NCBI GenBank assembly: GCA_037367355.1
Contig: CM074702.1
Location: forward strand, 1,426,001 to 1,490,000
Length of the DNA stretch: 64,000 nucleotides
Origin: Neoscytalidium dimidiatum
Taxonomy: Eukaryota; Ascomycota; Dothideomycetes; Botryosphaeriales; Botryosphaeriaceae
Direction: 5' to 3'
Shown piece after piece: positions 1 through 11,866 of the stretch (position 1 is the stretch's first letter; each line of letters opens with the position of its first letter). Under the pieces are notes generated by a model that saw nothing but the letters and a program-made list of their open reading frames with translations, ran no database searches and had not been told where the DNA came from. The translations under genes were made by a program, and so were the position numbers.

Positions 1-2001
1 TTCCGTTCCTGAAATAATAGGGTGCTGTCAATCTAATTCGACACGATTGTTCGTGTTTCCCCTCCCGCCCACCGGGTAGATCGTTCTCCTCCTCGCTTCG
101 CTCTTGTGTGGAGACAAGCGGAGAGCTTAGCGCCGACGGTCTGGTGCAAATTCCGTGATCAGTGAGACTGATGGACGAGCGACAGTCGAGCAGAGGGGGT
201 GGCCAATGTTCGACCATGCCAGAGGCTTCAGGCAAGCGTGGACATGCTCGAAGATGAAACACATAATCTGGCAAAGTAGGCTCTCAGGCGTCGTCAGAGA
301 TGGTTCTTCATCAAACCATAAACGGGTCTCTGCCTGCTCCTCAACCTCCACATCAATTCAGCCGCAGCCGTTCGCTTCGCTTGGTGGCGGGGGGGCCGCA
401 CAGCCAAGGAGGAGTCGGGTAACCCGCCCGGCCACACGGCCAAGCAGCCACGATTCGAGACATTTTTGCGCTCTTTACGTGCCCGATGCAGCAAGAGTAG
501 CACGCGCCACCGTCGCCACTGTATTGCAATGATCGGCTATTGGAGTATTTCGGGGAAAACCCCGCATATTGGCTGCCGGCGCCGGTGCCGCCGACCACGA
601 CCACGACGCGCCCTCCACGTGCGCCTGAGACAAAACGACGAAAGAAGAACGACTTGAGAAACTCCACGAATGGGGGAGTGGTGACGGAAATCCGTCTTGC
701 AGCGGCGCGCGCATTGGTCAAGACGGCAGGTGTTTGCGGATGATTAACCCGGAGGATCGCTCGCCCGGAGCGCGCGGCCACCCGCTGGGCGATCAGGGTT
801 GAAAACGGGAAAGCGGACAAAGGAGCGCGCTCACCTCGAGGATTTGGGCGAGTGGGAAGAAAGATGAACGGGCGGGAGTGAAAAGTGGGTGGCGGCGGCG
901 GCGGCGGCGGCGGCAGCAGCAGCGTCGCGCAGGGAAACCCCCTTCCCCAAACTCTAATCCTCACCCACCGTCCCACCTATCGGTAAATATTCACACGAAA
1001 CCCCGCCCAGATCCCTGGTCAACACCCCCCGGTTCCTTATCATTTATCATCGTGCAGCGACAGGACCCAACGATCGGGGCTGCCTGACGGCCTTTCAAAG
1101 CCGAGAGCCTGGTCCGTGGGACAGCAAAGGCGATTATTGGGGTTCACGAGAGGAAAAAGCACTGGGGCCCGAATGATTGCGACCTGGCTCATCAATCACC
1201 CCACCACCATCCCTTTGCGCCGACGGACGGAAGCAGACGTGTGCCAAACTTTAGCGCTGACGCGTCTGCTGGCCCTGCCAAATCAGTAGTCGGCCTTGTC
1301 CCTTTTCCCAGCCGAGCCATGGTTCCATCCTAGAACAGAGACCCCATGACGCTAGAAGCAATGCGATCGAGTGACTTTCATGGTTGGGGTTTCGTCAAGA
1401 ACCCGTTTAGAATTGCTTTCTTTTATTCAGCGTTATTCAGCTTTGCGCGCTGATGCTACGTGCCTCAACTTAGCCGGGTGCCAGAGGAATTCGGGATGAG
1501 GAGAGGGAAAAAAATAAAAGGAAATGTGTGTAGTAAAAAGCCCTTGTGGCAATCCCACCTACGAAACCCCATCTATAGAAAGAGCTCTGTAGTCTTGCGT
1601 GTGATGAGTGTACATCGGTATCAATCCTTAAAAAAGCCGCCCCAGAGCAGTGGAAGAAGAGAAGAGGAAGAGAAAGAGGAAAAGGGAGCGCCAGATAGCC
1701 ACCCACTCACTACACACCCACTAAATAAAAGTGACGTACTACAAAAAATATGCTGTCGGATATTCTCGCGACAGATGATAAGAAGAGAATACGCACGTAC
1801 AAAAGAGCTTGGGAATATGAAGGGAAAGAGCACAACCGGAACCCGACAGTATCTTCGCCCACCAAAACTTTTGCGCCGTGAACCCGATGGCTGGAAAACA
1901 TTGCGGGAGCCGTGGCCCCGCTTATGCAAATCAAACCGCCTCCCCGCTAAGAAGCCATAACAGTAGGAAACAACAGGACTTTACTGGCTTCATACTCTCC
2001 T
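1..2001. other. Intergenic region without a supported gene
   Basis: No open reading frame here resembles a known family. Those present are proline- or arginine-rich and low in complexity. The stretch holds a GGC/AGC trinucleotide run near 891-922 and several purine- or pyrimidine-rich tracts, as expected around fungal promoters and 3' ends. It lies downstream of the minus-strand transcription factor gene, so its right end probably carries that gene's 3' UTR. Confidence 0.5.
891..922. repeat. GGC/AGC trinucleotide microsatellite
   Basis: About eight GGC units run directly into three AGC units. It lies outside any supported gene. Slippage is the likely origin; no function can be read from it. 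Confidence 0.8.
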
Positions 2002-4973
2002 TTACTGCGTGACGTTTGGCCCCCCTTGCTGGCCAATGTCAAATACCATGAGCGGCCATAGCTGTGCCTGCGAGTGCGCTGCCTGCGCAACTGCTGCCGC
2101 ACTGACTGCTGGATGCGGTGAATGGAGTCCGTTAACCGCCACCGCGTGCATGTCCGCCATAACGCCTGAAGTATCCTCTGGTCCACTTGAAACTGTGCTG
2201 TCCCGCCCACCAGTATGTCCCAACGCCATGAGTGTCGAAGCGTGATGATAATCCTGCGGCCCGAGATTGGTCATCATCCATTGGCGCCAGGCGTCATTCT
2301 GATTCTGCACCCCGAACGAGTTATGATTGCCGGGAGGATAAGTGAAAGCTGCGTTGGAGTCTTGTGTCGCGGCTGCTGATGCTGCCGCTGCCACATGCGC
2401 AGCATTCATATCAGACACTGGCACGTTGTACTGAGTATGGTCATACCCAGACGCGCCGTTCTGGTATGCCGACATTCCAGTTTGCGTCCGATCCGCATAC
2501 GAATATTGCGTTGGGACCGTGGAATAGGCATTCGACGACTGACCCATCGCCGGATCCTCTGGAGGGATGTAGCCACCGGCCGAGGGCTTATGTACATTTG
2601 CATGGCCGTTGACTGTGTGGTTGTAGCTCGTGGCATATGCGTTCGAGCTTGGATATGGGGTGGCTTGGGTGGGCTCTTGCCGAGGTGATGTGTCTGGTTC
2701 CGTCTTTAGCACATTTGCGACGGCTGAAGCTGCAGACGCTGTTTTCTTGGCGAGATGGTGACTGATGTTAGAAAGTGTGTGGTCGATGATTGATCGACAA
2801 GCTTTCTCAAGTCTCTTCCCGGATCCTGCGGAAGTGTTAGCTGTAGAAAACGACGGATGATAAATACATGCTCACCAAGGATTGTGCCACACTCATCCAT
2901 AATCATGCACCACATGTCCATCTCACTCTTGAGCTTGGTCATATCAGACTGCGTAATTTCGTCCTTGCGGTGAGAATAAACAAAGAGCGTTGTCAACATG
3001 GCCGCTAGGTATGCCGTGCAGTTCACCCAGGGAGCGTCCAAACTCTTGTACTTCCGTAATTCATCGAGGCAACGGACCATCTTCGACGTTGCCTGCAGGC
3101 AAACCGACATGTTTGAGTTGAGGAGCCCCTGGTCCCGAGAGCGACACATGGCCGGGTGGTGGAGCATGAGGTTCAACTCATGATCCCAGAACTGGACGTA
3201 GAGGGAGAAAATGTAATTCTCCGAATCGGCTCGTGAGCCCTCCCGTAGCTCAACGGGCACCTGCTCTCTCCATTTGCGGTGATCATCTTCCAGCCTTCGA
3301 AGGTGTTGAGTGTAATATTCAGGATTTTGTCTCACAGCGTGGATAGTGCTGTACATTTCAGAATGGATGGTAGTAATCCGGATCACCTGAAGACCGACAT
3401 GGAAAGAGCACTTGCGGAAATCAGTCAAGTTGGTTTCCGATGGCAGATAGTCATGAATTGGCTCAGGGAATTCGACGTCAATGTCTTCCATCCGGAGGGG
3501 CATTGGCCGACCAAGTCTCCCGCAGAGTGCCACGTACAATCCATGAAGAGTCCAGAAGGCACGTTTCCGTGTCTCGATTTCGATGGGATCCCTCTTTGGT
3601 CCTAGATCCGTCCAAGCTTTTGCAGATCGATGCAGACCCAGTTCCACGGAAATCATGAAAGTAACAGAAGACATGAACCAAGCAGCACCAGGCTTAGGAA
3701 AGTTCCGAAGGTGGAGACATATCATCGTCAGAGCCTGGACATCTGCGATGGTGTGGCTGTTGACTAGAGTGTAGAAAAAGCTGAGGGCATAGCGATAATG
3801 AGCGTGTGCCTGCTTCAGAGACTCGGCGTTGCCGTTACGAGCCGAGAATTGGTATTTGATGAAGGCGAGAACCATCTGTACCTGTACCTCCTCGGCAGGG
3901 GTCGGTTGATAGCTGGGATCACTGTATATCCGCGACAACTAGACCAGGGTCAGCACAAACAAACACTCAGCTGACGAAGACCACCCTTACCAACTCGAAG
4001 AAATGCGGCTTATACAAGATAGGGGCGTACGGGTGCAAGCCGCGGAAGTACCAAGTGGCATAGGTGGCGCACTCGCTGTAGCTCGCGGGGAGCTCCTCCT
4101 TTTTCGGCCTCGGACAGCCAGGTGCATTCAACGCAACAGCAAGGAAATGCTGGTAGGAAACCGGGTTGCTCAGATCTTCCACATCGTCAGGAACGAAGTC
4201 GTTCAGGTCAATCTCCATGCCAAAGAAAGACAAGGATGTCCCCTTAATGGGACTCAAGACCGAATTCGCAGAGGACACGCCAAGGTAATTGTCGCCGTGC
4301 AGACCAGCTCGGAAGGTGGGCAGGTTCGGGCCGCGGAATTGAGCCGATTCAGCGTCGCGAGGTGCGCCATTGGCGTCGTTCACCTGGGTGTAGCTGGATA
4401 CGGACAGGGAGGCGGTCGAGGGAGCGGGCGGCGTCGAGCCCCATGTGTGGGTGTCGTGAGCGAGGCCATTCTGCCAGGTGGGGGCAGGCGTCTGGTTAGG
4501 GAGCGGGCTGGGATTGAAGGCGGCCGAGGGCGTTTGCGCGTTCTGGGGAATGCGTGGTTCGACGCCAAGCTCCTTGAGCTGCTGCTGCAGAGCATAGACG
4601 GCGCCCTTGAGCTGGTTGTTCTCGTACTCGAGAGCCTCAGTGTGGCCGCGGGTGGTAGCGCGGCCGGTGATGCGGTCGGTGGTCTTGCACTCGGTGTTGT
4701 TCTGCACGCAGGGCGAGCAACCACCGGGGCGGCCGTCGCAGCGGATCTTGCGCACCTGGAGTGTTGTTGGTGGTTAGCTTCGTGCTGTGCGACGCGACCG
4801 GGCGTTGCACCTACCTTGCAGCGGTCGCATGCCTGGCCGGTGCGAGTCGAGGCGGACAGTTTCTTCTTGACGCTGTTGCTGAAGTCGTCGGCGGTCTGAT
4901 GCTCGGTCTTGGGGTGCTTGGGTGTTGAGCCCGGCGTTGCGCCCGAGGGCGGCGGCCGCTTCGCAGGCATCAT
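2002..4973 (-). CDS. Zn(II)2Cys6 transcription factor with fungal_trans domain
   Basis: Predicted nuclear DNA-binding regulator. Proposed exons are 4815-4973, 3991-4755, 2876-3938 and 2002-2825 (936 residues). The introns are 50-60 nt with GT/AG ends and all junctions keep frame. Residues about 49-76 form a binuclear zinc cluster with spacing C-x2-C-x6-C-x6-C-x2-C-x6-C, split by intron 1 after the second Cys. A leucine/glutamine-rich coiled-coil dimerisation stretch follows at about 88-115, and a fungal-specific regulatory domain at about 280-520. The C-terminal 250 residues are rich in Ala, Gln, Asn and Tyr and look disordered, as activation regions often do. The zinc cluster and the RITGRAT-type segment after it recall the COL-26/BglR glucose-signalling group from memory, but no orthology is claimed. 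It is divergent from CGI121 across 855 bp. Confidence 0.9.
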
Positions 4974-5828
4974 ATGCGCGCGGGCGTCAGGCAGTTCCAG
5001 CGCAGTGGTGGAGGGTGGAAGATGCCGTATCCGAGTGGAAGATGCCGCCCGGCCGGGCTGGGGGAGTTTGCGCTCTTAAGCAGCGGCAGGCGTCCTCCTG
5101 GGCTTGGGCTGGCGCGACAGGAGAGGATTGCGCCCGCTTGCGGTCCGCCTGGTGCGCGTCGGGGAGGGAAGAGGACGTCCTGGCTCTCGCTCGGTCAGTC
5201 TATGCTCCTTAACGACAAGGCGCTATTCTCGTTGCCGTCACGTGAGACGATCGACAGCGCCTGCAGCGTCTGCGACTGTGCTTGTCGGAGAGAGGGCCCT
5301 CAGCGCGCGCGCGAGGAGGCAGGGCGAGGACGTGCCTGGCGAGGGGCCACTGGGGCGCTGCCTCTTTTCGTCTCGACAGGCGCAGGCGCAGCGCCATCCC
5401 GCCCACGTCCACCGCCCACGGGCCCGACGCGGACGCCCTTCCTGTTGATAAGCCGCCGCGCGACAGGAACCGTGGAAAGCGATCGCCGCCGTCGCGTCTG
5501 GCCACTCGCACCCGCGCCGGCGCGCGCTGCCATCGGCCGCCAGCCGCCGGCCAGCCATCCACGCGCCGATGCAGCTCTGTGTTTGACAGCCCGTGCTACA
5601 AACAGTGCTAGCACATACTACGTCCATACTACGGACACTACACAGCAGGCCCTGGTCCACGAAACCGAGCGCAGCAGCAGCAGAGAGCCCCGTCCGCCCT
5701 CCTGCCAATCCCCAATCCGCCCCGCACCCTCGTCTCCCCTGCCTCTGCCGCTGCCTCTACCTGCCCGCGCCAGCGCCCGCGCCCGCGCCCCGACTCGCCG
5801 GTTTTTCCTCCCCCTCCCCAATCCCAAA
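4974..5828. promoter_or_regulatory. Divergent promoter region, Zn2Cys6 regulator / CGI121
   Basis: This 855-bp interval separates two genes read outward. It is GC-rich on the left and pyrimidine-rich (CCTCTGCCGCTGCC type) in the last 150 bases before the CGI121 start, a usual core-promoter texture in filamentous ascomycetes. Several long open frames cross it on both strands but are arginine/proline-rich shadows without family resemblance. I see no recognisable binding site. Confidence 0.45.
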
Positions 5829-6739
5829 ATGGCCGCCGTCCAGACCCTCGCGTTGTCGCATCTGTCGCACGCCCCGGTGCATGTCGCCCTGTTCAAGGAC
5901 GTCAAGAATGCCGCCTACCTGCGTCGCCAGCTGCTTGAGGGCAATCAAGCCTTTGAGTACGCCTTCCTCGACGCCACTGCGGTATGCCGTCACACGCCTC
6001 TCCCCCGTGCCCGTGCAGCAGCCCTAGCAGGAAAAAAATTCAGCCCGCATCCTCGCATTTTTTTTTTTGGCGTTTCCTCCCGTAAACCAGTGCCCATCAC
6101 GTGTCACTGACGCACCGCCCTCTCCCAGCTGCTCTCGACCACCCATGTCTTGGCCGCCGTCTTCAGGGCGCTCAACGACCACCTCAATGCCCGCCTAAAG
6201 AGCCGCAACTTGCATTCCGAGATCGTCTTCTCGCTGAGTCCGAACAACAACGTAAGCCTTAGGCAGCCCGCCCGCCGTTATAGCATGCACAGCCCCCTAT
6301 GCTATCGATGCCCCTTCCGTGTAGCTGCTCCCAAATTTAACAGACCATTTTCCCATTTCTACAGATCGCGGACTCTTTCCGAAGGTTCGGCGTCCAGGAT
6401 ACGACTACCGCCCTGCTGGCTATCAAGGTCTCTACCGAGTCTGCCCCCGTCTCCGCTGACCACGTTCAATCCCACCTTTCCCAATCCGTAGAGGGAACTG
6501 CAGTCCCCTTCACTGATGACAGCTTGTCCGAGTTCACCGACTTGGCCCGCATACGAAAGATCTACAAGCTTGACGCAACCCTGCCCAGTCAGAAGGGCAG
6601 GAACCCTCTCAAAAACAAGAAGAAAACCAATGGCGTGACTCACCTAAACGGTGCTTCCACCGACGAAGCTGCGCCAAGGGACGACAAGAAAGAAATGGAA
6701 GCTTGCATCCTGGGCATCATGGCCCTGAAAGGCTCTTAA
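5829..6739 (+). CDS. CGI121: EKC/KEOPS complex subunit CGI121
   Basis: Small subunit of the KEOPS complex, which makes the N6-threonylcarbamoyl-adenosine modification of tRNA and is also linked to telomere maintenance. In the family CGI121 binds the Bud32 kinase and helps present tRNA. Exons are 5829-5981, 6129-6251 and 6365-6739, giving 216 residues; introns of 147 and 113 nt have GT/AG ends. The N-terminal half matches the family pattern: a short beta strand ending in [11 protein letters not shown], a helix, then [13 protein letters not shown] and the strand with [12 protein letters not shown]. The following SFRRFGV and ALLAIKV pieces are also characteristic. A lysine-rich insert at about 155-185 before the last helix is common in fungal members. 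The start is the first ATG after the pyrimidine-rich leader. Confidence 0.9.
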
Positions 6740-7286
6740 AAATAGAAGGTCAGGATAATTGGGTTTCATTATGGGAGGGGTTCGTGGGGTATGATCGGAC
6801 GATGCCGACTCAACACGGGTTGTCGGTAACCGCGCTTAAAATGATGTAATGATTGATATGACGGCAGCACAGTGCGTTAGCAAAAGAAATCGCTCTTCCA
6901 TCCGCAGTCGGTTCTAAGAGTGTTGCAACAGCAAAAAACCATCACGTGTCAAGACCCCGTAGGCAGCTGAAGCTGTGGCCAGGGCATAAATATTCAACGG
7001 TGTTAGTGACATTCACGTCCACGCAGCTATAGCAACAGCCTTTGCGTAATTTACCCTGTTGAAATTTGACGGTTGGGGGTTCTCTGCAACCTGCTATGGC
7101 ACATGACAAAGGCAAGAAGCTAGCAAAAGCGGACGTGTGTTTTCTTGCTGGAAGAATATGCATCACTACTACATTCTACACCCCTGGTCCCCGTCCATGG
7201 CAGAATAAAGCTGCTCTTCACAACCGCCCCAACACCATCCGTGGAATGTACAACTGAGTAGATTGTGATTGGTATTCGTTCGCTAT
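6740..7286. other. Convergent intergenic region CGI121 / COX4
   Basis: The 3' ends of two converging genes face each other over 547 bp. The sequence is AT-richer than the flanks and presumably holds both 3' UTRs and polyadenylation signals. No gene or repeat is seen. Confidence 0.5.
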
Positions 7287-8196
7287 TTACCGGTACTCGG
7301 GGCGAACGAAGTCAGCCATGGTCTTAGGCTCACCCTCGTAGTTGTGGGCACCGTCGTGGTCGGCGTCTGCGTTCAACGTCAGCATAGTACTACGGATGCA
7401 ATTGTCCCGAACGCCCGTACGGTGGTCGTGGTCGTGGTGGTGGCCATCATCAGCCGGGCCAACGTATTCCATCTTCAGAACGTTACCGCACTCGGGGCAG
7501 CGCTCAATCGGGCGGTCACGAGACATCTAATCGTGAAGTCAGTCCATTGGGTCTTGCTAGTATCACTCGTCTGACGTACGGTAAGCCACTTGACGACGTG
7601 GGAGTCGGCGGGAACACCAGTGCAACCGGCGTACTGCTCATCACCGAAGGACCTGACAATGATCGGGTTGTCAATGGTACCTGACGCCAGCAATGTCAGC
7701 TGCCCATTGGTCCATTCACGATGCCATATACAGCATCACGGCATTCTCAATATCGGGTGGTCCATACCCTTGCGCGAAGAGTCAAGAGGCTTCATGTCGA
7801 AAATATCGACGCCCTGGATCTTGCCGAGAATCTCCAGACGCTCAAGACCGGTGGCCTGCTCGAGGTCGGTAGGGACGGTACCGGGAGCGGCACCCGGGGG
7901 AAGAAGGTCCTCCTCAGTCTGGATCTCTGTGCGGCGTTGAGCGCAGATTAGCTTGGGGCGCGCTGCAGCTTCTTATTGCGCACGGAGCGACCAACCCTCG
8001 AACTTCTTCATCCTCTTGTCGCCCTGGGTAGCATCGCCTGGATGAACGTTATCAGCAATTGCGGCATGGCGGGCGGTACAGCGACGTTGTCCGCAGGGAG
8101 CTTACGGCGGACGATCGAAGAGGTGAAGGAGCGGGCGACGGCGGGGCGGATGACGGCGCGCCGGGCAACGGCGAAAGCGGAGCGCTGGAGAAACAT
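7287..8196 (-). CDS. COX4: Cytochrome c oxidase subunit 4 (Vb-type zinc subunit), mitochondrial
   Basis: Nuclear-encoded structural subunit of respiratory complex IV in the inner mitochondrial membrane. Five exons: 8106-8196, 7768-7962, 7580-7680, 7421-7526 and 7287-7366 (190 residues), all junctions in frame. Residues 1-30 are an arginine/serine-rich presequence (MFLQRSAFAVARR...). The mature part shows family signatures: LLPPGAAPGT, DLEQATGLER, DNPIIVRSFGDEQYAGCTG, and PIERCPECG, which supply the zinc-ligand cysteines. The C-terminus ends with PKTMADFVRPEYR, typical of fungal members. The segment at about 157-175 is unusually His/Asp-rich and is created across the last splice junction. It is in tandem with the CoA-transferase gene 339 bp upstream. 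Confidence 0.92.
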
Positions 8197-8535
8197 GGTG
8201 ACGCAGCAATTGGCGCGCGGAGTGGAGAGAATGGGTGGGCGTGTGGGTGTGCAGGAAGCTCGTCGTTGTCGTGAGAGAATGTCGAATGATCCCGAGCCGG
8301 CAAAAACTCGGCTCGACCCGTGCTTCCACTGCGCCGTGACGATGCGGCACATGAGGCCCAAACAGAGCGCAACAATTTCCAAGCACCATCAACTTCATCG
8401 GTCCCATACAATCATGCAGCACGATCTTCCTCATAATGGAAATCATAAAAAGTCTAGGCGGTGGCTCCTCTCTGAGCACTCAAGAGTTCGATCCGATCAC
8501 GTCAGGGTGTTCTCAACAGCTCCCTTCATCCCACT
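8197..8535. promoter_or_regulatory. COX4 promoter region
   Basis: These 339 bases lie between the COX4 start and the stop of the CoA-transferase gene on the same strand. They must hold the 3' UTR of the latter and the promoter of COX4. No specific motif is recognised. Confidence 0.4.
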
Positions 8536-10074
8536 TTAGACGACTGCCTTCTCCCTTAGTGCTGCTATGCCCTCCTCTGAGTACTCAATTTCCTTGAGGA
8601 TCTCGTCGGTGTGCTCTCCTAAGTACGGCGCCCTGGTCCGGATCTTGCCGGGCGTGTCCCCGAATTTGACAGGAATCCCAATCACTTTAACCTCGCCATT
8701 CTCTACCTCCTCACACGGTATCGACTCCACCATCTTTCGGGCTTGGATCTGCGGATGGCCGAATGCTCTCTCGATGGTGTTCACGGGACCATGAGCGAGG
8801 CCGCTGCCATCAAAGACCTTCATCCATTCGTCAAGCGTCTTTTCCTTGAGCAGCTGTTTCATGATCTCATCGATGGCCTTGCGATGCTGCACTCGGGTGG
8901 CATTTGTCTTGAACCTGGAGTCTTCCAACAAGTCAGGCCTCCCTAGTCTCTCAGCAAGGATCTTGAATTGACGGTCGTTGTTCGCTCCGATGGCTAGATA
9001 ACCATCTTTCGTCTGGAATGTGTTATACGGAGCAATGCTGGGATGCGCGTTGCCGTTGCGCTTGCCCTCCAAACCCATGTTTAGCCAATTCGCTCCTATG
9101 TTGATCAGCAATGAGATCTGTGTCTCAAACAGAGATGCATCGAGCTTTTGCCCTTTGCCGGTGTGATTGCGAGCTTGCAGAGCAGCCAGAATCGCTCCGT
9201 GTAGGTAGAGGCCAGTACACATATCAACCATTCCTAGTCCAGGTCGGACCGGGAGCGAGCCAGGCTCTCCGGTGATGTACATGAGACCGGCTTCCGCCGC
9301 AGCTATTGCGTCGTAACCTGCACGCTTTTCGTATGGACCTGATGGGCCATAACCTAGATCATCGTTTAGCTTGCTTAGTAACTACATGTACGCGTGCCTC
9401 ACCAGATATTGATGCGTATATGATTGCTGGGTTCAGCTTTGACACTGTATCATATCCTATTCCCAGCTCTTCTGCCTTGCCCGGCACGAAATTCTCAATA
9501 CTAAGTACCAACTGTAAGCCTTGCATCCATTTTCGTCCAAGATCTGACTCACAGAACATCAGAAGTTCTTGCCAGTTCCAGGAGGACTTTACGGCCCTCC
9601 ACCTTCTTAAGATCCAAAGTTATGGAGCGCTTGTTACGGTTGACTGCGTTGAAATAGAATGACATTGGGCCTTCGGTTTTCCATTTCCCAGCTTCGGCTC
9701 CGACAGTCCATAGCCTGGTGTCATCCTACGAACATGAATGTTAGCTTCCAGAAAACCATGCCACGACCTAAAGGATGCCTACTCCACTTCCTCTTTGTTC
9801 AACCTTAACCACATTGGCACCATAATCGGCCAGAATCTGGGTGCAAAATGGCGCCTTTTGATATTAGCCAGGTTGCTCTCCGCTCCAGAGAGATAAAACT
9901 CACAGCAAGGATACGGGACAGATCCAAGATTTTCAGACCTCTCAAAGCGCCATCCTTCTCCACAGGATCTACTGCAGTCGAAAGTGGTCTCACATGAGCG
10001 TGAATCTGAGGCTGCTGGGGGCGCAACTGGCGTGAAAGGAGCTGTAGCCTCCGAAGCGCCGAATTTCTGAACAT
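8536..10074 (-). CDS. Family III CoA-transferase, SUGCT-like
   Basis: Member of the CaiB/BaiF (formyl-CoA transferase) family. The closest family by feel is succinyl-CoA:glutarate/HMG CoA-transferase (SUGCT), which moves CoA between dicarboxylic acids in mitochondria. Exons are 9904-10074, 9783-9854, 9553-9725, 9403-9500 and 8536-9353, giving 443 residues, about the length of human SUGCT. The N-terminus (MFRNSALRRLQLLSRQLR) is basic and serine-rich, fitting a mitochondrial presequence. Core signatures are LRGLKILDLSRILA, ILADYGANVVKVE, DTRLW, NRNKRSITLDLK, ENFVPG and SGYGPSGPY, then QKLDASLFETQ. The catalytic aspartate of the family is expected at the D of the LDASLFE segment. It is divergent from an acyl-CoA dehydrogenase (308 bp apart), which suggests a shared acyl-CoA catabolic route. 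Substrate is not readable from sequence. Confidence 0.88.
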
Positions 10075-10382
10075 GGCGCACTGCGAGCCTTTCACCCGCT
10101 GAAATGTAATGCAAAAAGCTTATTTATGAAGTCCCTTCAATAAGGGGTTTGACAAGTTCAAATAAGACGACACGGTTGTCCCGCATTTGGTCATCCGAAG
10201 CAAATTGCGGGGTCCCCGCGTCACAGACGGCGTCTTGCACGCGGCACCGTGGAGCCTTCCCGAGGTTGCTGACCGACGCTCAGTCTCCCCCTACTGCCAA
10301 ACCACTAGTTGCTATGGACACAAATTGATGATGACTGGCGACTAGGCAAGGCACATTCTTGACTACAGACGAGTACTTGATC
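10075..10382. promoter_or_regulatory. Bidirectional promoter, CoA-transferase / acyl-CoA dehydrogenase
   Basis: A 308-bp divergent gap, short enough for shared control of the two catabolic genes. It includes the CCGCGTCACAGACGG and CACGCGGCACCGTGG segments, which are GC-rich and partly symmetric. No known site is claimed. Confidence 0.5.
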
Positions 10383-11866
10383 ATGGCATTCTTTAAATAC
10401 CCCCGAGTTCCATTTGAGTGCAGGTCTTACGGACTTTACTCAACACGGCTACCGAGGCTTGGGGACTTTGATCATGGGAGGCTCCAAAAAGCTCGATTGG
10501 GAAACTCAAACAACACCCAGAGTAAAAGGTTCCTGAACGCAAGGGCCGCGGAATACCTTCCAGATCTGCCAGATTTAACAGATTCACAAAGGACCATCCG
10601 TGAAGCCATCTCTAAGATCTGCACCAGATTTCCTGACGGGTACTGGCTGGACTGCGACAGCAACAAAAAGTGGCCAAGCGAATTCACATCAGCAATCGCA
10701 AAAGATGGCTGGCTTGGTATATGCATTCCTTCCGAGTACGGCGGATCTGACCTGGGACTGTCCGAGGCTGTGACGATGATGCAGACAATATCGGAGTCAG
10801 GCGGTGGTTTCTCTGCAACCTCAAGCATCCATATGAACATCTTCGGCTTGTCACCAGTTGTCAAGTTCGGGACCGAAGAGCAGAAAAGGCGCTTCTTACC
10901 ACCATTAATCGAGGGAAAAGACACAGGTGCGCCATCTCTTCGCTCTCTTCGTGTCAAACAAGCATTTGACAATCACTACATCCGCAGCTTGCTTCGCAGT
11001 CACCGAACCCAACACTGGCCTTGACACCCTCAAACTCCAATCCACAGCAACCCGCGACCCCACAAACAGTTCTACATACATCCTCAATGGGAGCAAAACG
11101 TGGACTTCAACCGCCCAACGCGCCACCAAAATCCTCATCCTCGTCCGCACTACCCCTCTCTCGGACGTCACCAAACCCTCCCACGGCCTCTCCCTCTTCT
11201 ACACGCCGCTCGACCGCGCCGCCGTCTCCATCGCCGAGATCCCCAAGATGGGCCGCGCCGCCGTCGACACCAACACGCTCCACTTCTCCGACTGGCGCGT
11301 CCCGGCCGACGACCGCATCGGCGAGGAAGGCCACGGGTAGGTTTTCCCGCTCTCCACCAGAGACGCACACGACGACTCCACGCTGACACGGCCCATCCCG
11401 CAGCTTCAAGCACATCCTCCACGGCATGAACGCCGAGCGCATCCTCCTCGCCGGCGAGGCGGTCGGCCTGGGCCTCGCCGCGCTGCGCCGCGCCGCGCTC
11501 TACGCGCGCGACCGCGTCGTGTTCGGCCGCCCCGTCGGCGCCAACCAGGGCATCCAGCACCCGCTGGCGGCGTCGTGGTGCGAGCTGGAGGCCGCGCGGC
11601 TGATGGTGAACCGGGCCGCGCGCCTGTACGACGACGGGTGCGCGACGGGCGAGTACGCCAACGCGGTCAAGTACCTGGCGGCGGAGGCGGCGTTCCGCGC
11701 GTGCGAGCGCGCCGTCATGGCGCATGGGGGCATGGGGCACGCGCGGGAGTACCACGTCGAGCGGTATTTGCGCGAGTGCTTCGTGCCGCGGATCGCGCCG
11801 GTGAGTCGGGAGATGTGTCTGAATTATATTGGCGAGAGGGTGCTGGGGCTGCCCAAGAGCTATTGA
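10383..11866 (+). CDS. Acyl-CoA dehydrogenase
   Basis: Flavoenzyme that introduces the alpha-beta double bond into an acyl-CoA, probably mitochondrial (or peroxisomal). Exons are 10383-10926, 10988-11336 and 11404-11866 (451 residues), with GT/AG introns of 61 and 67 nt. Domains in order: N-terminal helical domain (LTDSQRTIREAIS, DGWLGICIPSEYGGSDLG), middle beta domain with the FAD motif CFAVTEPNTGLD and NGSKTWTSTAQRA, and C-terminal helical domain with GMNAERILLAGEAVGLG. The expected catalytic Glu is the E of HAREYHVER near residue 425, after AHGGMG. A basic N-terminal leader of about 50 residues may be a targeting peptide. The coding sequence rises to very high GC3 in exons 2-3. It is divergent from the CoA-transferase; a joint role in breaking down a short or dicarboxylic acyl-CoA is an inference. 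Confidence 0.9.

Noticed and set aside
353..976. 207-codon minus-strand frame with a polyproline run
   Set aside because: Polyproline comes from the GGC microsatellite; no start context or family resemblance.
8536..10074. CoA-transferase as supplier of HMG/mevalonyl-CoA to the siderophore cluster
   Set aside because: It is about 25 kb from the cluster, has no ATCWGATAA site nearby, and is paired with a catabolic dehydrogenase.
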